Program-made: the position numbers and the translations under genes
Shown: positions 21,967 to 34,700 of the stretch, piece by piece
How the letters are laid out: every line of letters begins with the position of its first letter
Position numbering within the stretch: the stretch's first letter is position 1
From: Lingula anatina
Lineage: Eukaryota; Brachiopoda; Lingulata; Lingulida; Lingulidae
Assembly: GCF_001039355.2 (NCBI RefSeq)
Contig: NW_019774014.1
Location: 568,951-607,968 of the forward strand
Length of the DNA stretch: 39,018 bases
Direction of reading: 5' to 3'
Notes under the pieces: generated by a model
The model's input: the letters and a program-made list of their open reading frames with translations, nothing else
Databases searched by the model: none
What the model was told of the DNA's origin: nothing

Positions 21967-24900
21967 ATTATTGATTTAGAAATGAAATATCATTTATTTT
22001 CCTGTTTTCTTTAGCCAACGAAAGACAATAAAATTATATTTGAATTTGCACAACATTGGTTATAAATTGATAATCTTGAGCTGAATATATATAGCTATAA
22101 GCCCATGCTTTACATAGACCCCATTCCCAGAGATTAGATCGATCTACTTTAGATCGACCTAACTCCCTGGGGGTTCACGCTAAATAGCTGTCAGCTGAGC
22201 AGGCACGAAAGTTAATTACCCCCTTACAACTTGTAGTAGGCGGGACGGACATTTAAGCCGGATTATCTGACAGTAATCTAGTGAGACTCCCCGCGGGAAT
22301 AGATCGATCTAAAAGCTCTGGGAATACTCCCATAGACTGTCTGACACTGCCCTCCCCTATTTATATATACTACAATTATTTTAGAGCTTGAAACCATAAT
22401 GTTACAAATTTAAAAGATTGTGGTGTTGTCTTTTATGTCTTTTATTACATTGTAACTGCTGTATATGTTACCATAAGTAGACCAGACCAGTTGTCACAGC
22501 TGTTGTCTGGGAGCCTCCCTTCTCACCGGGAATCTATTGTTATGCAGAATTATACCATCTTTTCAAACTCTTAGTAATGTTTAACTTGAAAATTGAACAT
22601 GGAAATTAAAGAGATTTAGGTATGTTTTAAATGAAGTAAAAATAAAAATGATTTAATAGCTCATAAAAAATGAATTTAAGAAAAAAGATAATTTGATATC
22701 ATCTTTGCACTGTTTTTCAGTGTATATTTTTTCTGTTTTGGGGGATCGGAGATGAATTTACATTTATATCCTAGTAAGCAACAAGTTTCTAGTTTGAATT
22801 ACTTCCACACATTTCTAACAATTGACTCTCATATGGTACAATAAATTTTAATTTTCATGAAATCTTTGTACATTACAGATTGGCAAAGCTGTAGGCAAAC
22901 TGAAGAACTTCATAGTGGAACCCTTTGTACCTCATGAGCAGAATGAAGAGTTCTATGTCTGTATCTACTCTCATCGTAGTGCCGACACTGTGCTGTTCCA
23001 TCACGAGGGAGGTGTGGATATCGGCAATGTGGATGACAAGGTATGCATGTCTACGGTGTATGTAAAACACTGGTATGCTATACATATACATGTGTATCTC
23101 TATATAAATAAATGTGTAGCCTGTCAAATTGAGGGTCAACTTTTTCATTTTCAAATTTCTGTACCAGCTTCTTCTTATGGCATTCACAGCCAAGACCTCA
23201 CTTTTCTGCTCTTTGCATCCTTATCAGATATCTGTATCAGCAACCATGGAGATTGCTAAGCTTTTTTCCAACGATCAAATACAGAAGTAATTTGGGCACT
23301 ATTTTTAAGTTAGAATTTTTTTTTTCATTTTGCAAAGAGTGTGCAATTACTTGAATTTGAAGAAAAAAATAAATAACCTGGTTTTTAAGTTACTTTCCTT
23401 TTGAAACTTTTGAGGTTTCCTGAGTGACCGTGATATATATCTGTTCCAGGCAGTCAAAGTGGATGTTTCTGTTGGAGAAAACTTAACAGAACAAGACATC
23501 AAGGACAAATTACTGACAAAGGTTCCTGCTGACAAACAAGAGTAAGCTGAATAAAATGTCAACAATTACCTTCCTGTCTGTCCTTCTTTCGAATAATGTT
23601 TGTTTGTTCTAAAACATTTTAATATTTTATGTTTGAACCAATCCATATTTACTTAAAACATAATTGTTAACAGGAGCATGAGATTAATTTCAAATTACAT
23701 GTCATTTCAGGATTCTGAGCCAGTTTATTGCTGCCCTGTACAAAATATATGTGGATCTCTACTTTACTTATCTAGAAATCAACCCACTAGGTAAGCTTTC
23801 AGGCCAGATAGTGAGTTCTTTTCATAGAATACCTATTACTATAGTAAATGATCTTGGTATTAAGGAGAAAATGCGAAAATGTAATTCTTCATTATGTGTA
23901 AAAAGGTTATGACTATTTATTCTTATTAGATAGAATTGATAAAATTTGATCAAGTAATTTAGGAGAATAATGGGTATGATTTGTGTCGTCGGGAGGTCAG
24001 ATTCTGTAAAATTTGTAATCACTTCTAACCTTTCTTAACAGCTGTGTAAGGTTATAATTTTTTTATATTCTTCATAATTTGTAAAAATGTTATGTTTATT
24101 TAGACTTGCTAGATAGAACTGATAAATGTGATCAAGTAATTTAAGAGAAAGACAAGTACCAAAATAATTTCTGTTCTTTTACTTCCAGTGGTCACAAAAG
24201 GTGTTGTCCATGTGCTGGACTTGGCAGCCAAACTTGACCAGTGCGGGGAGTATCTGTGTAAACAACAGTGGGGAGAGGTGGACTTCCCGCCCCCCTTTGG
24301 ACGAGATGCTTATCCAGAGGTTTGTAGTAAGACCTACAGACCTCGTAGTAAGAAACACAGACCTCCACCTTAGGAAAAAGGCAATAAAGAAATTTTGTTT
24401 AAAATGGCAGGAGATCAGGATTCTGTTAAATTTGTAATCACTTCTTCCTTTTATAACTGCAGATTATTCTGAAATTTTAACAAAATTTGAAAATATGTTT
24501 TTGAGATATCAAGTCCACTAACAAACAAATAAACACCAAACAAACTATTCCAACTTTCAAATATATAATGTTGTAGGAGGCAGCAATAGCAGACCTAGAT
24601 GCCAAGACAGGAGCCTCTCTGAAGCTGACAGTGCTCAACAAAAGTGGGCGTATCTGGACCATGGTGGCAGGGGGCGGGGCTTCTGTCATTTATGCGTAAG
24701 TGGGCCTGAAATGACAGCAGGGTGAAGATGACTAATATTTTTAAATAGCTTATCAATTTGGACTTAAAGGAACAGTCCTTAATTACAAAGTGCATTGCCA
24801 TTAACTCGCTACATGAAATAATTATGAAACAATTACTCTTTCCAGAGACACCATCTGTGACCTAGGTGGCGCCAGTGAGCTGGCTAATTATGGAGAGTAC

Positions 24901-27900
24901 TCTGGGGCGCCCAATGAGCAGCAGACGCACGAGTACGCCAAGACAGTCCTGTCGCTGATGACACAGGAAAAACATCCAGATGGTGTGTGCTTGTGTGTGT
25001 GTGTGTGTGTGTGTGTGTGGTTTGCATGAATTTTATGCTTGTATGTGTGTGTGAATCCGAGAGAGAGGGAGAGAGAGAGATCCTTGAAATTAAAAGAGAC
25101 AATTAATAAACTTATCAACATAATATTATAACACAATTATATCATACATCAATATAGCACCAAATCACTAGCCTACAGGTGAAACATTGCTCCCTTTGTA
25201 AGTTATTTTTTCCTTTTTTATTATAAAATACTTTTATTTACTGTTTATTTACAGACTGAAAGACTTCATCTTATCTGATTTTACACTTTTAGTTTCTGTC
25301 ATTTTCAAGTATAAAACTGTGATTTTTATTAAATTTTCTTATTCCAGGTAAGATCTTGATCATTGGTGGTGGTATAGCAAACTTTACCAATGTGGCAACT
25401 ACCTTCAAGGTATTTTCCCCTTGTCAGTGTTACTGTTCTGTATGATGAAATACTAAAAAGGAAATTTTGAATACGTCAACTGGAATAAGTAAATTAAATA
25501 TAAAATTTTTAAATGGAAATCAGTCTACAATGCAGAATGAGTTTTGGCCATGCCTGCATGTATTTTGAAACTGTAGTCTCCATCCAGACAAATCAGAGAC
25601 GAGAACAGGAAGACAGAATTGTTTCATAGTTTTTTTTTATTCTCCTCCGCCAGGGCATAGTTAAAGCACTGAGAGAGTACCAGCAACAGCTCATAGAACA
25701 CAACGTAAAGATTTACGTCAGGCGAGCAGGACCTAACTACCAGGAAGGATTGAGGGTGATGAGGGAACTGGGTATGTCTACTGATTACTACTAGGACTCA
25801 TTATGATGATAATAAGGAACTGGCACAATGTCTTTTAACATGCAATGATTTTGAGAAATCAGGGTGATTAATTTTCGATTTGAGTCCATTTGCATTATAA
25901 CACGTGATACATAACTTGGTTATTTCACTGCCCGCAACTACACTTTCGATGCAAGGAGCACATGGAGTGGTTGTATCCTCTTGTCCCTTGCTTTTGTCAC
26001 TTACTGCTGTAGGGCCTTGGCCACATCCCTAAGGGGCTACATGGTCTTGCTGCCACTCTTGAAAATGATTTGTAGCTTCTTGATCCATGCCTTGCGTTAG
26101 GTGTTTCCCTGTTTGGTGGGATTTGCTGCCCTGGTCTGTCAGAGGGATATTGCGGAAAAACCTCTGTATGGTCACAATCTGGGCTCCTATACAATTCACC
26201 ATTCACACATAGTCTATCTCTCACCATGCGTGTATAGTTTCCATTTTGCCTCTCCTGTTTCATTATCAGACAGAGCAACCTTTTCCTGCTTTCGACTTCT
26301 GGTGTTTATTGCTCTCGGATCCCAAAGACAGAGCCTCTTAGCTTGAGTTTAGCAAGTTGATTTCTCAGTGTCTCAATTCTGTTTTTGACTGTCTTAAGTT
26401 CACTTTCCATATACTGTTTTTTAAGTTCATCAAATTTTTGTTGAGACTAGACCGATTAGTTTATCGTAACTCTCTATTCTTTTCTCAATATATTTATATG
26501 AGATGTAAGGCTGTCAAGCTTTTGTAGAATGTGGTCAGGTTTCTTATTTGTGGCTTGAATATAATTTTCCTCATCAGTAGTTGTTGTCAAAGGAGTAGAT
26601 GAAACAGCCTCGGGCATTGGATTGTTAGACCCATTTTTGCTTTCATTTACGTAATAGATAGACCCCGAGTCAGCGAGGGTTATGTGGCATCCACGAGTGC
26701 GTAGCACGAGTGGATGTCACATAACCCTCGCTGACGAGGGGTCTGTCTTATTTAGACCACGGGTCCATTAGCGGGTTATAACACATTCATGCGAGACGTG
26801 CGGTTATGCGAGTTACACCACGTCTGTGTCTTTTGTTCTTCACTTCCACCGTGGTCTTACTTGTTGGTAGTACCCTTGTTGAGATGTAAAACACTCCCTG
26901 CAGCACTAATTAGGCTACTCATGAGAGAAGATGATTGAGCACTGCTCAATGAACTGTCTTCTTCTTTCCCTACATCAGAGTTTGGAGACTTCTTTCTTTT
27001 TTTTTACTTTTGCCCATTTTTGATGTAATTAAAGACTGTTTCTAGGTCCTCTTGATTCCTGGTATAATATTTGAGGTACCAGCCAAGAATGAGTGCCACT
27101 TTCAAAGAAAATTACATGCTAAAACAACAAAAACCTGGAGACCATTTTATAGCAACTGCTAACTCTGACCTCTTTTTCAAAAGAAAAAAAACTGAATAAA
27201 TATAATTATTATGTTACAGTATTACCATTGTGATTATAAATTGTTAGAATAATTAATTTTAATCAAAATATAATCAGCTGGAATGGATATATATTGTTTT
27301 CTCTATGGTCTTAAGTGCAATGAACTCAACTAGGTACAGAGTGAGCAATTTTATTTTTTGTTTTCGTCTCCTAAATTTTCCAATTTTCTTTTGATCAGTG
27401 TTTTTTTTTTAAACCTCTCCTACCTGCAAATTAGTATTGCATTATATTATTTTATTCAGTTGGTTTATTTCAATAATTTAAAATTGAAATCTTTTTCCAG
27501 GCGAGACCCTGGGTGTTCCTATCCATGTGTTTGGTCCTGAGACCCACATGACAGCTATTGTTGGTATGGCACTAGGCACCAGAGAGGTCCCCAGACCACA
27601 ACCCAAACAGTTGACCACTGCTAACTTCTTGCTGCCTGGAGGGGTGAGTAGTTGAAAAAAAAACTTATTAATAGAAAAAATATAACCGCATACGAACATG
27701 CTGTAGATCATTTATGAAGTCAGTGTAAGAAGAATTTAATTTTAAAAAAATAATTTTATAATTAAAGAGTTGACATGTCAGCATTTAGACACCAGGNTGT
27801 ATCTCTTCTGTTCCCCGTCCTCCTAACCAGAGCTTTCTGATTGCGACAAAAACATGTATGCATTGCTATTATAATAACACAATGTTTTGACCCCTCCAAC

Positions 27901-30058
27901 CTTCTAAACTTCAACCAAAGCTTTTGTCAAACTTAACGTGTATATTACTATATAGTACCTAGTAAGCATTGATATGTTGACATGCTAGCCATGTATTATT
28001 CTATTCCCATAGTTCAGTTTGATGCTGTTTGGCTTTTCCCCCTTTAAGCTTTTTGCAGGTTGATAACTTGCTGTTTTTACAATTAATAATTTCTTGTATA
28101 TTTATTGTTAAGATTTATTAAGCAATCAGGGTATGACTTTTATGGCTCAAATAATTTTCAGGTCTTTTTTTTTTTTTTCCTGCAACCTGACAGTTAATAA
28201 TTCTTTTCACAGATATGATTATTGGGAGAACTGAAGTTAATTTACTGTTGGATGTGGAATTTTCCAGCTCATTGTTTATGTCATTTGTAATTTGAATGAT
28301 ATAGACCATTTTACAATTGTTAAATAGGTTTTGTTTGATTTATTGCATACATGTACAGAACTTCTTCAGGATAATTATGGATTTGGGGGACATACAGAGT
28401 CATGTAATTTCAAAATCCTGGCTACAGATAAGATGAAAAAAAGACACTTGTCTTACATTTAAAAAAAATAATATTTTTTGTTGGAGGTGAATACTTACTT
28501 TTCTCTTCAATGCACCCCTGTTTATGTAATTTGCTTAGAATTTAATAAAAAGCTTTTTACAACTTTCGAAAAGAAAAAAAAAAGAAGAGATATCTATATT
28601 ATAATAACACACAAAGGCTCAAATTTATATTTTTAAAAGGATTATCATATCCGTGTTTTAATATCATTCCAGTCTCCGTCAGTGAGTCGTAAAGGTTCAG
28701 ATGCAGAACTCCACAAACCTGGCAGCAAAGGGGGCGACACCAACACCTCCATGGAGGCCCAGCTTTCTTCCAATAAGGAAATCTCTCATGAACCTCTGTT
28801 CACTCGTACAACGAAGGCGATCATCTGGGGAATGCAGAATCGCGCAGTGCAGGGAATGCTGGACTATGATTTTGTGTGCTCGCGGAAAGAGCCCTCTGTT
28901 GTAGCGCAGGTCTATCCTTTTGTGTAAGTAGATTGGAGCATTGCCTTATTTATTCATTTAAAATTGTTATTATTTTTTCTGAAATGTGTTATACAATATC
29001 ATATGTTTACAACTGTTACGTTGTTTATTATGAATGTAGAAATCGAAGTGATTCACATTTTTTAAAAATTTGTATAAAGCTAGAAACTGTAACATACTTT
29101 TAATTAATTAATTTATTTATTTATCTTTTTTCATTCTTTATTTATTTTTCTGCTAGTACTCCTCTTGTAATAAGTCTGTTCAGTGGTAGATAAATGTTAA
29201 CCACTTTCAAAAAAAATTGTAAATTCTGGCTCATGGTGCTACCCCATAAGTAAATGTCCTCACTATGTCATTCTATGTTTTCTAGGGGAGATCACAAGCA
29301 GAAGTTCTACTTTGGCCACAAGGAAGTGCTTATACCAGGTGAGGTGACTGCAGGTTTTGTTGAAAAACCAATAAACAACTATGAAGAGTTTTGTTTGGAG
29401 TTTTCCTTTGACTTCAGATATTAGGTAGAAGAAGGTTTTTGTTTTTGGCGCCTGTCTTAAGATGAAAGCAAGGACAGTAAACAATATATATATATATATA
29501 CATTTTTTTTTTGTTTTGAAAGTAAAATTTAATTTGATTTAGACCACATTTTCATAAAGGATACATATACTTCTGAACTGCAAGCTCATTTTTGGGGGAG
29601 ATAGTTTGTTTCATACGTGAATCACTTTAATTACAAATGGATGAAAAGAATTCAAATAATTGCAAATCAATTAAAAAGTCTAGTATTTAGTTATGTATGC
29701 ATTATTCAGCAGATGTATGTGCATTAAGCTCTAACAGTCATTAGATGTACGACAGATGTGTCTTGTCCTTCAGTGTCATACTTTTACAGGAAATTATTCA
29801 ATTTCTGCCATTCTTTTATGCTATTTAAATTTCTTAGTGTTAAAAGCCAACAAATGTGATTAGGCACATGTGCCATAAGAAGTCCAATTTCATATTATTA
29901 TTATAATAATATTATTATTACACATTCTCTATACATCCAGTGTACAAGAACATGGCAGATGCTATGAAGAAGCACCCAGATGCAGATGTACTGGTCAGCT
30001 TTGCCTCTCTGCGGTCAGCATATGACAGTACCATAGAAACTATGCAGTATCCTCAGGT

Positions 30059-30113
<55 letters not shown>

Positions 30114-31378
30114 GGAGGAGGTGGGGGGGGGAGACCCACTGGTTGACAAAAGATGGCAGCACTGTTTTTGCCAGGGATCGTCTACTCAATTGCATCAATT
30201 GAGTGTGACTTTTTTATGAATGCTTTTTCTTGCAGTGAGAAATCTGATGGTATTTATTTCCAATTGTAAGTTGGAGTGGATGCTTCAATTATAAAACTCA
30301 AAATTGATTTTTTGACAACGAAGTTAAAATTGATACAAAAAAATGCAACTGATATAAAAGTTAACTTGAAAATTAATGTTGAGGAAATTAAAATTAATGT
30401 CGAGGAAATAAAGTTTTTGAGAATCTCACATATCTAGACCACAAATAGTTCATGAGCAAACAGTGTAAGTTCAGATATTTTACCTGCTGTTCTTTCTCCC
30501 CTAGATCCGCACCATAGCCATTATAGCAGAGGGCATCCCAGAGAACCTGACCAGGAAAATTAACAAGATGGCCAGAGAGAAGGGAGTGACCATCATAGGC
30601 CCGGCCACTGTGAGTATATAGACTGGACACTGGTGGATAGAGTGCTGAGAAACATTCAGTGTACACGCTTGCACGCACGCACGCATGCGCGCACACACGC
30701 ACACACACACACACACACACAGCTATTAAGTCATTAGGCATAAGGAATTGAGTATGTTATAAACCAACACTCTGTCATATTAAATTGAAATGTCTATTAC
30801 ATATAAATGCTAATGCATGCTTTTCAAGTTAACATCATTGATAACAATTATAATAATTATTGCACTTTATTTAACAAAGCAGTACCTAATGCATTCATTT
30901 TTCAATTAAAAAAATTTAAAAAAAAGATGGAAAAAGTTCTTATCTTGTATGGTAAAAGTTGGGGTTGTCCAAACTTTTCAAAATTCGTTTTGCCTAAACA
31001 TACAGTATGTCTGGTCTGTTTCTTCAGGTTGGTGGGATCAAACCAGGCTGCTTCAAGATAGGCAACACAGGAGGTATGCTGGACAACATACTGGCCTCCA
31101 AACTCTACAGGCCTGGCAGGTGAGCTCTAGCTGACCAGAATTTTTGTCTAGGGACGTGATTATTTTTCAATAATTTTTCTATACAGTAGCTTTCTGTAAA
31201 GCCATAATTTTTTTTCTGAAATGGGCCAAGGTCAAACGTTCTTGCACTGAATTTTTTTCTTCCTCCCTTCCAGCATTGCCTATGTCTCCAGATCTGGTGG
31301 AATGTCCAACGAGCTGAACAACATCATCTCTCTCAACACTGATGGAGTGTGTGAAGGAGTCGCCATAGGAGGAGACAG
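19908..31378 (+). CDS. ACLY: ATP-citrate lyase, first 17 coding exons, 3' part missing
   Basis: ACLY makes cytosolic acetyl-CoA and oxaloacetate from citrate, CoA and ATP. Exons: 19908-20057, 20424-20546, 22879-23040, 23450-23541, 23711-23790, 24189-24319, 24577-24695, 24846-24982, 25348-25409, 25654-25771, 27501-27643, 28673-28923, 29286-29338, 29941-30056, 30505-30609, 31028-31119, 31274-31378. All are GT-AG, and all phases agree over 2039 nt (679 codons plus two bases). Residues 1 to about 246 form the ATP-grasp part ([37 protein letters not shown]). Residues 247-439 form the citrate-binding part ([33 protein letters not shown]). Exon 13 opens with a serine-rich linker. The CoA-ligase part follows ([37 protein letters not shown]). 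The last exon ends at GGDR with a GTAGAA donor. The catalytic phosphohistidine segment and the citrate-synthase-like domain (about 420 residues) are absent from the remaining 7.6 kb. The start ATG aligns with the family MSAKAI N-terminus. Confidence 0.95.
21925..21964. repeat. (CA)n microsatellite
   Basis: CA tract with one interruption, in ACLY coding intron 2 (20547-22878). Confidence 0.95.
22117..22331 (+). repeat. Inverted-repeat (MITE-like) element, copy B
   Basis: 215 bp, the same length as copy C and closely similar to it. The left end GACCCCATTCCCAGAG faces a right end whose complement reads GGGAGTATTCCCAGAG, each followed by TTAGATCGATCT-type sequence. CATAGAC occurs directly at both edges (22113-22119 and 22331-22337) and could be a target duplication. 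It lies in an ACLY intron. Confidence 0.88.
23880..24451. repeat. Diverged short duplications in ACLY introns
   Basis: A segment with TTGATCAAGTAATTTAGGAG near 23945 recurs, diverged, near 24125. The segment ATTCTGTAAAATTTGTAATC near 24000 recurs near 24420 on the far side of exon 7. This points to local duplication of intron sequence. Confidence 0.55.
24983..25019. repeat. (GT)n microsatellite at an ACLY donor site
   Basis: The intron after 24982 begins GTGTGTGCTTGTG and runs straight into a GT tract, so the 5' splice site is itself part of the repeat. Confidence 0.9.
25997..27017 (-). pseudogene. Decayed retroelement ORF1-like coding remnant
   Basis: On the minus strand an ATG at 27017-27015 starts a lysine-rich, then serine-rich N-terminus ([15 protein letters not shown]). 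After an interruption, the frame at about 26650-26474 and then 26400-26340 shows heptad-like coiled coil ([15 protein letters not shown] and [16 protein letters not shown]). A C-terminal part follows at 26278-25997. A basic N-terminus, a coiled coil and then a small domain fit the layout of LINE ORF1 proteins, but I do not recognise a specific family. It is broken by frame changes and by a large palindrome at 26656-26748. It lies inside an ACLY intron, antisense to that gene. Confidence 0.5.
26656..26748. repeat. Large imperfect palindrome, arms about 45 bp
   Basis: Arms 26656-26700 and 26704-26748 pair around GTA with a handful of mismatches. A further GACCACGG/CCGTGGTC pair near 26755 and 26850 suggests a larger foldback element. 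It sits within the ORF1-like remnant. Confidence 0.8.
28673..28753 (+). other. ACLY: ACLY regulatory linker (within exon 13)
   Basis: The start of this exon encodes a Ser/Gly/Lys-rich linker at the place where vertebrate ACLY carries its Akt/PKA site (Ser455 in human). A candidate equivalent is Ser448 in SRKGSD, codon 28697-28699, with Arg at -3 and Lys at -2. Position and motif are seen; phosphorylation is inferred. Confidence 0.5.
30062..30110. repeat. (GT)n microsatellite next to an ACLY donor site
   Basis: Begins five bases after the exon end at 30056 (CAG|GTAGA), followed by a G-rich run near 30111-30130. Confidence 0.95.
30370..30410. repeat. Two 21-bp tandem units
   Basis: AAAATTAATGTTGAGGAAAT is followed directly by a near copy, in an ACLY intron. 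Confidence 0.8.
30689..30721. repeat. (CA)n microsatellite
   Basis: CA tract preceded by GCACGC repeats, about 80 bases after an ACLY exon. Confidence 0.9.
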
Positions 31379-31421
31379 GTAGAACATGGGCAATCTAGAA
31401 TGCTTCTATCAAAACCCTTTT

Positions 31422-31451
31422 TATGTACAGACACAGATGTGTCTGTACATA
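31422..31451. repeat. 13-bp perfect hairpin
   Basis: TATGTACAGACAC and its exact complement flank a 4-base loop, just before a GTCGTCGCCGTCGT-rich stretch that looks like dispersed repeat sequence. Confidence 0.75.
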
Positions 31452-31651
31452 TAGCCATCATCTGCGTCTGTCGTCGCCGTCGTGCACTTTTACCGATAAC
31501 ACGATAAGTGGAACACCGTTTTTGCTTTTGGCTTGAAACTTACAGAACTGGTGAATATTCCTAATACGCAGGTCAAGTTCGANAATTTTAAAAAGTTTAC
31601 TAATTTGAGTAACTACTTTCATGTTTCCTGATTACAGCACATTCTGAAAAA

Positions 31652-31654
<3 letters not shown>

Positions 31655-31696
<42 letters not shown>
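31655..31696. repeat. (AC)n microsatellite
   Basis: Uninterrupted AC tract followed by a short AT tract. Confidence 0.95.
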
Positions 31697-31704
<8 letters not shown>

Positions 31705-34700
31705 CATATTTGTGGATGGTGTCCATTATCTTTTGTGTTGATTTAGATATATGAATAGGGAAATCTCTTAAGCTATCAAATCCACTTAAACCTGATAATG
31801 AATAATGTCAAAGTCATCTACAGCCATCGGCATGAATCTGCTAATACATTATCTCTGCTGGTTACCATGGTAGTGACACCCTGTCCTCACAATACAGAAC
31901 ATAACCTTACCTACAATGTCCCTATATTACATTCAATCAAGCATGCTATTATTACTCGATCTTTTCAATGGGGAAACATTGTGAAAACATGCAGAGATAC
32001 TGTATTTTCAAAGTCAGAATTTCTTAAAATTAGAACAATCCTATTGAGTGGTAGCAACAAAATTAGTTCTATCCTGTGGATTAAAAGCAGTACCACATAT
32101 GCTATATAGAAATTTTTGTGACTATAACATTCTGTATCTAAAAAATTGACAATTTTTTGCCACTGAAAAGATCAAAGTATTACCGTATTCAGAATCTCTT
32201 CTGTCACTTCCACAGCACTTACATGTATCTTTTTATTTTGCTTTCACAAAATATGGCATCTTTGGTCCATTTCATAATTTTTTTAGGCAAGTTTTTGTTC
32301 TAACCTTGTAATAACCTCATACTTTTAAAAGTCCCCTTTATAAAAAAGAAAAAAACAGTAACCCATTTTCAGCACTATTTATTATTACTTTGCTGTTGTT
32401 GTTAAATTAATTAACAGCTTTGAAATATTTTCATCCACCACAAGAATCATTCACTTATACTGTTTTGTCTTTATTACAGCATGTAAGACTTTAATGTCAG
32501 CACTGAGATAATAATCAGAGTACACATACTTTTTTCTAAGAAAATGTGCTGAGTGACTTAGATGTATATAGCAATTAGGTTCAACTGAACAATTAACAGT
32601 GTTTCCTTAAGTCTACAACACTGAAATGGTTGCTAGGCCAACTAAATCCAACAGTCCTTTGTTATCAACAACATTACTGCATGTGCAATATTCATATGCA
32701 TATTTTTTAATTAATAGTAAAGACAATTTCCTTGGACTTCTTTCCCAACGTCAGTGTCCAAATTTGCCATTTGCTCTCAATCTTGATGTCTAGCTCAACA
32801 CAGCCTAAAGGTGTATTTTTTCAACCTTAACGTGTGTAAAATGTGACTTTTATTGCAAAATACTATGTACTGAGACAGTATGGTTCATAAAACTAAACAT
32901 GTCATTTAGCATTGTGTGGAATTCAAATCTACCTCAATATCGTTCACCATTTCATTTGCCATTGTCACAGAAAAGTGGCGTTGAAGACGTGGACCAAAGT
33001 GACTGATTGTAACTTGCTTCATTTGTGTTTATTCCTTTTCTCCTTATATGTTGAGGATGGTGGTTACAGGGGTCAGGAAACAATGTAACCAAAAGTAACT
33101 GGAAGTCATACTGATACAAATCATGACACACCTGCACCTAATTTCAGTGCCAATCAGACCTGCGTATGATGAGTTTTTCTTTTTTACGCGTCTTAAATAC
33201 AATAAGAGGTTGAATCTTCTGATTCATCCATTAGATATATTGATATCACATAAGAAAAAAATAAATCTAATACCAGACTTTCAAGATTATGCATTAATGC
33301 AGCATTGCAATTGGTTACCACCAAATTTTAACAAGGAAATGAGTATCAGTTGTCCTGAGGGGCTGGTCACATGATCAGCGGTACCTGATAATAATATCGT
33401 GGATTTTTGCATTTTCACTTGAGAAGGTCAATATCTTTTCTAGAATACAATAGTTGCATACTGGGCAAGTGGTTGCAAAATGAATGCACAATGCAATTTT
33501 TAGAATCATTCTGGATGGTGCTTCTTAATTCCTCTTCAGCAATGCACTTGATGCTCAGACTGGCCATTTATTTTCATAGATGCAATTCATACAAAGTTTG
33601 CGTTCCAGTGTGAAGAACTCTGAACAGTTGTTATAATCTATAGAGGTAAACTGATCTTTAACTACCTTCTGACATTTGTCATTCATATTAAAAAGACAGG
33701 GAGAAATGTTCCCTAGATAGCTTAATCAATAATTATTTTGCACAAACAGGTATGAGATAACCCAGGTTTACATGTGCATGCAGTTATTAAAGACCTGATA
33801 CATGCATCTTTATCCTAAACCACAGCTTCAGTTTTGTGCAACGCAGCCTTCTATGATGAACTTGATAATTTCTGCCACTGATTCCCCAAGCTATTAGTCC
33901 TTAGATTTATTATCTTATATTTAAGACAACACAGTAAGCAATCATGGACATTCAGATTCAATCAAATGATACATGTAGAAGACTGTAATAATAATGCAAA
34001 TGGCACAAACAAAAATGTCACCTCCTTTCTCATGGCAATTTATTGCTTGAAGTAAATTTGGACTGCAATTTACAGAGACACAATACAGTACTTAGTAGAT
34101 TAGCAATTTAATTATATCCAACATTCCTTAGAACTTTTTATGTCAAGATGATCTTTCATTGAGCTTGGCTTAATTATATCTTTCCAATTATCTACATGTA
34201 CATGATATATCAGCCAGTGGACATGCAGGCTACAGAATTATGATGGCTGATGGACAAGATGGCAGAATGCAAGTGTATGTTCAACAGTCAACAACCTTAT
34301 CTACAAATCTGTAGAACTAATTGTAATGACACCAGATTAAATAGAAAATTACTTGTCAAAGATGGCACATAAACATACATTTAACAAAGAAATTCAAAAG
34401 AACATTTATTAACATCTAGACAACAATCAACGGTGAAAGAATCTAAAATCTTATTTTTAATACAGTACAGTACTTTCAGTACTTTTCACCTCAGCAACAA
34501 GTTTTCCCTGTCCATAAGAAGTAATATATTTATCACTGTTCACAATTTCTTGTGGTTTTTCAGACCCACCATAAAATATGTATATATAACCCTATCAGCA
34601 CATCATGTTTTAAATTGATGACTTATCATAACACTGGTATTATCCTATATGAGTAAGCCATGATCAATCTTCAGAAATTGAAGATGTTAAGACAGAGAAA

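Noticed and set aside
22915-23259. 114-residue plus-strand ORF
   Set aside because: Its first part is an ACLY exon; the rest is read-through into the intron after the donor at 23041.
30062-30110. CRISPR-like or coding Cys-Val repeat
   Set aside because: It is a plain GT microsatellite; the Cys-Val peptide is only its translation.
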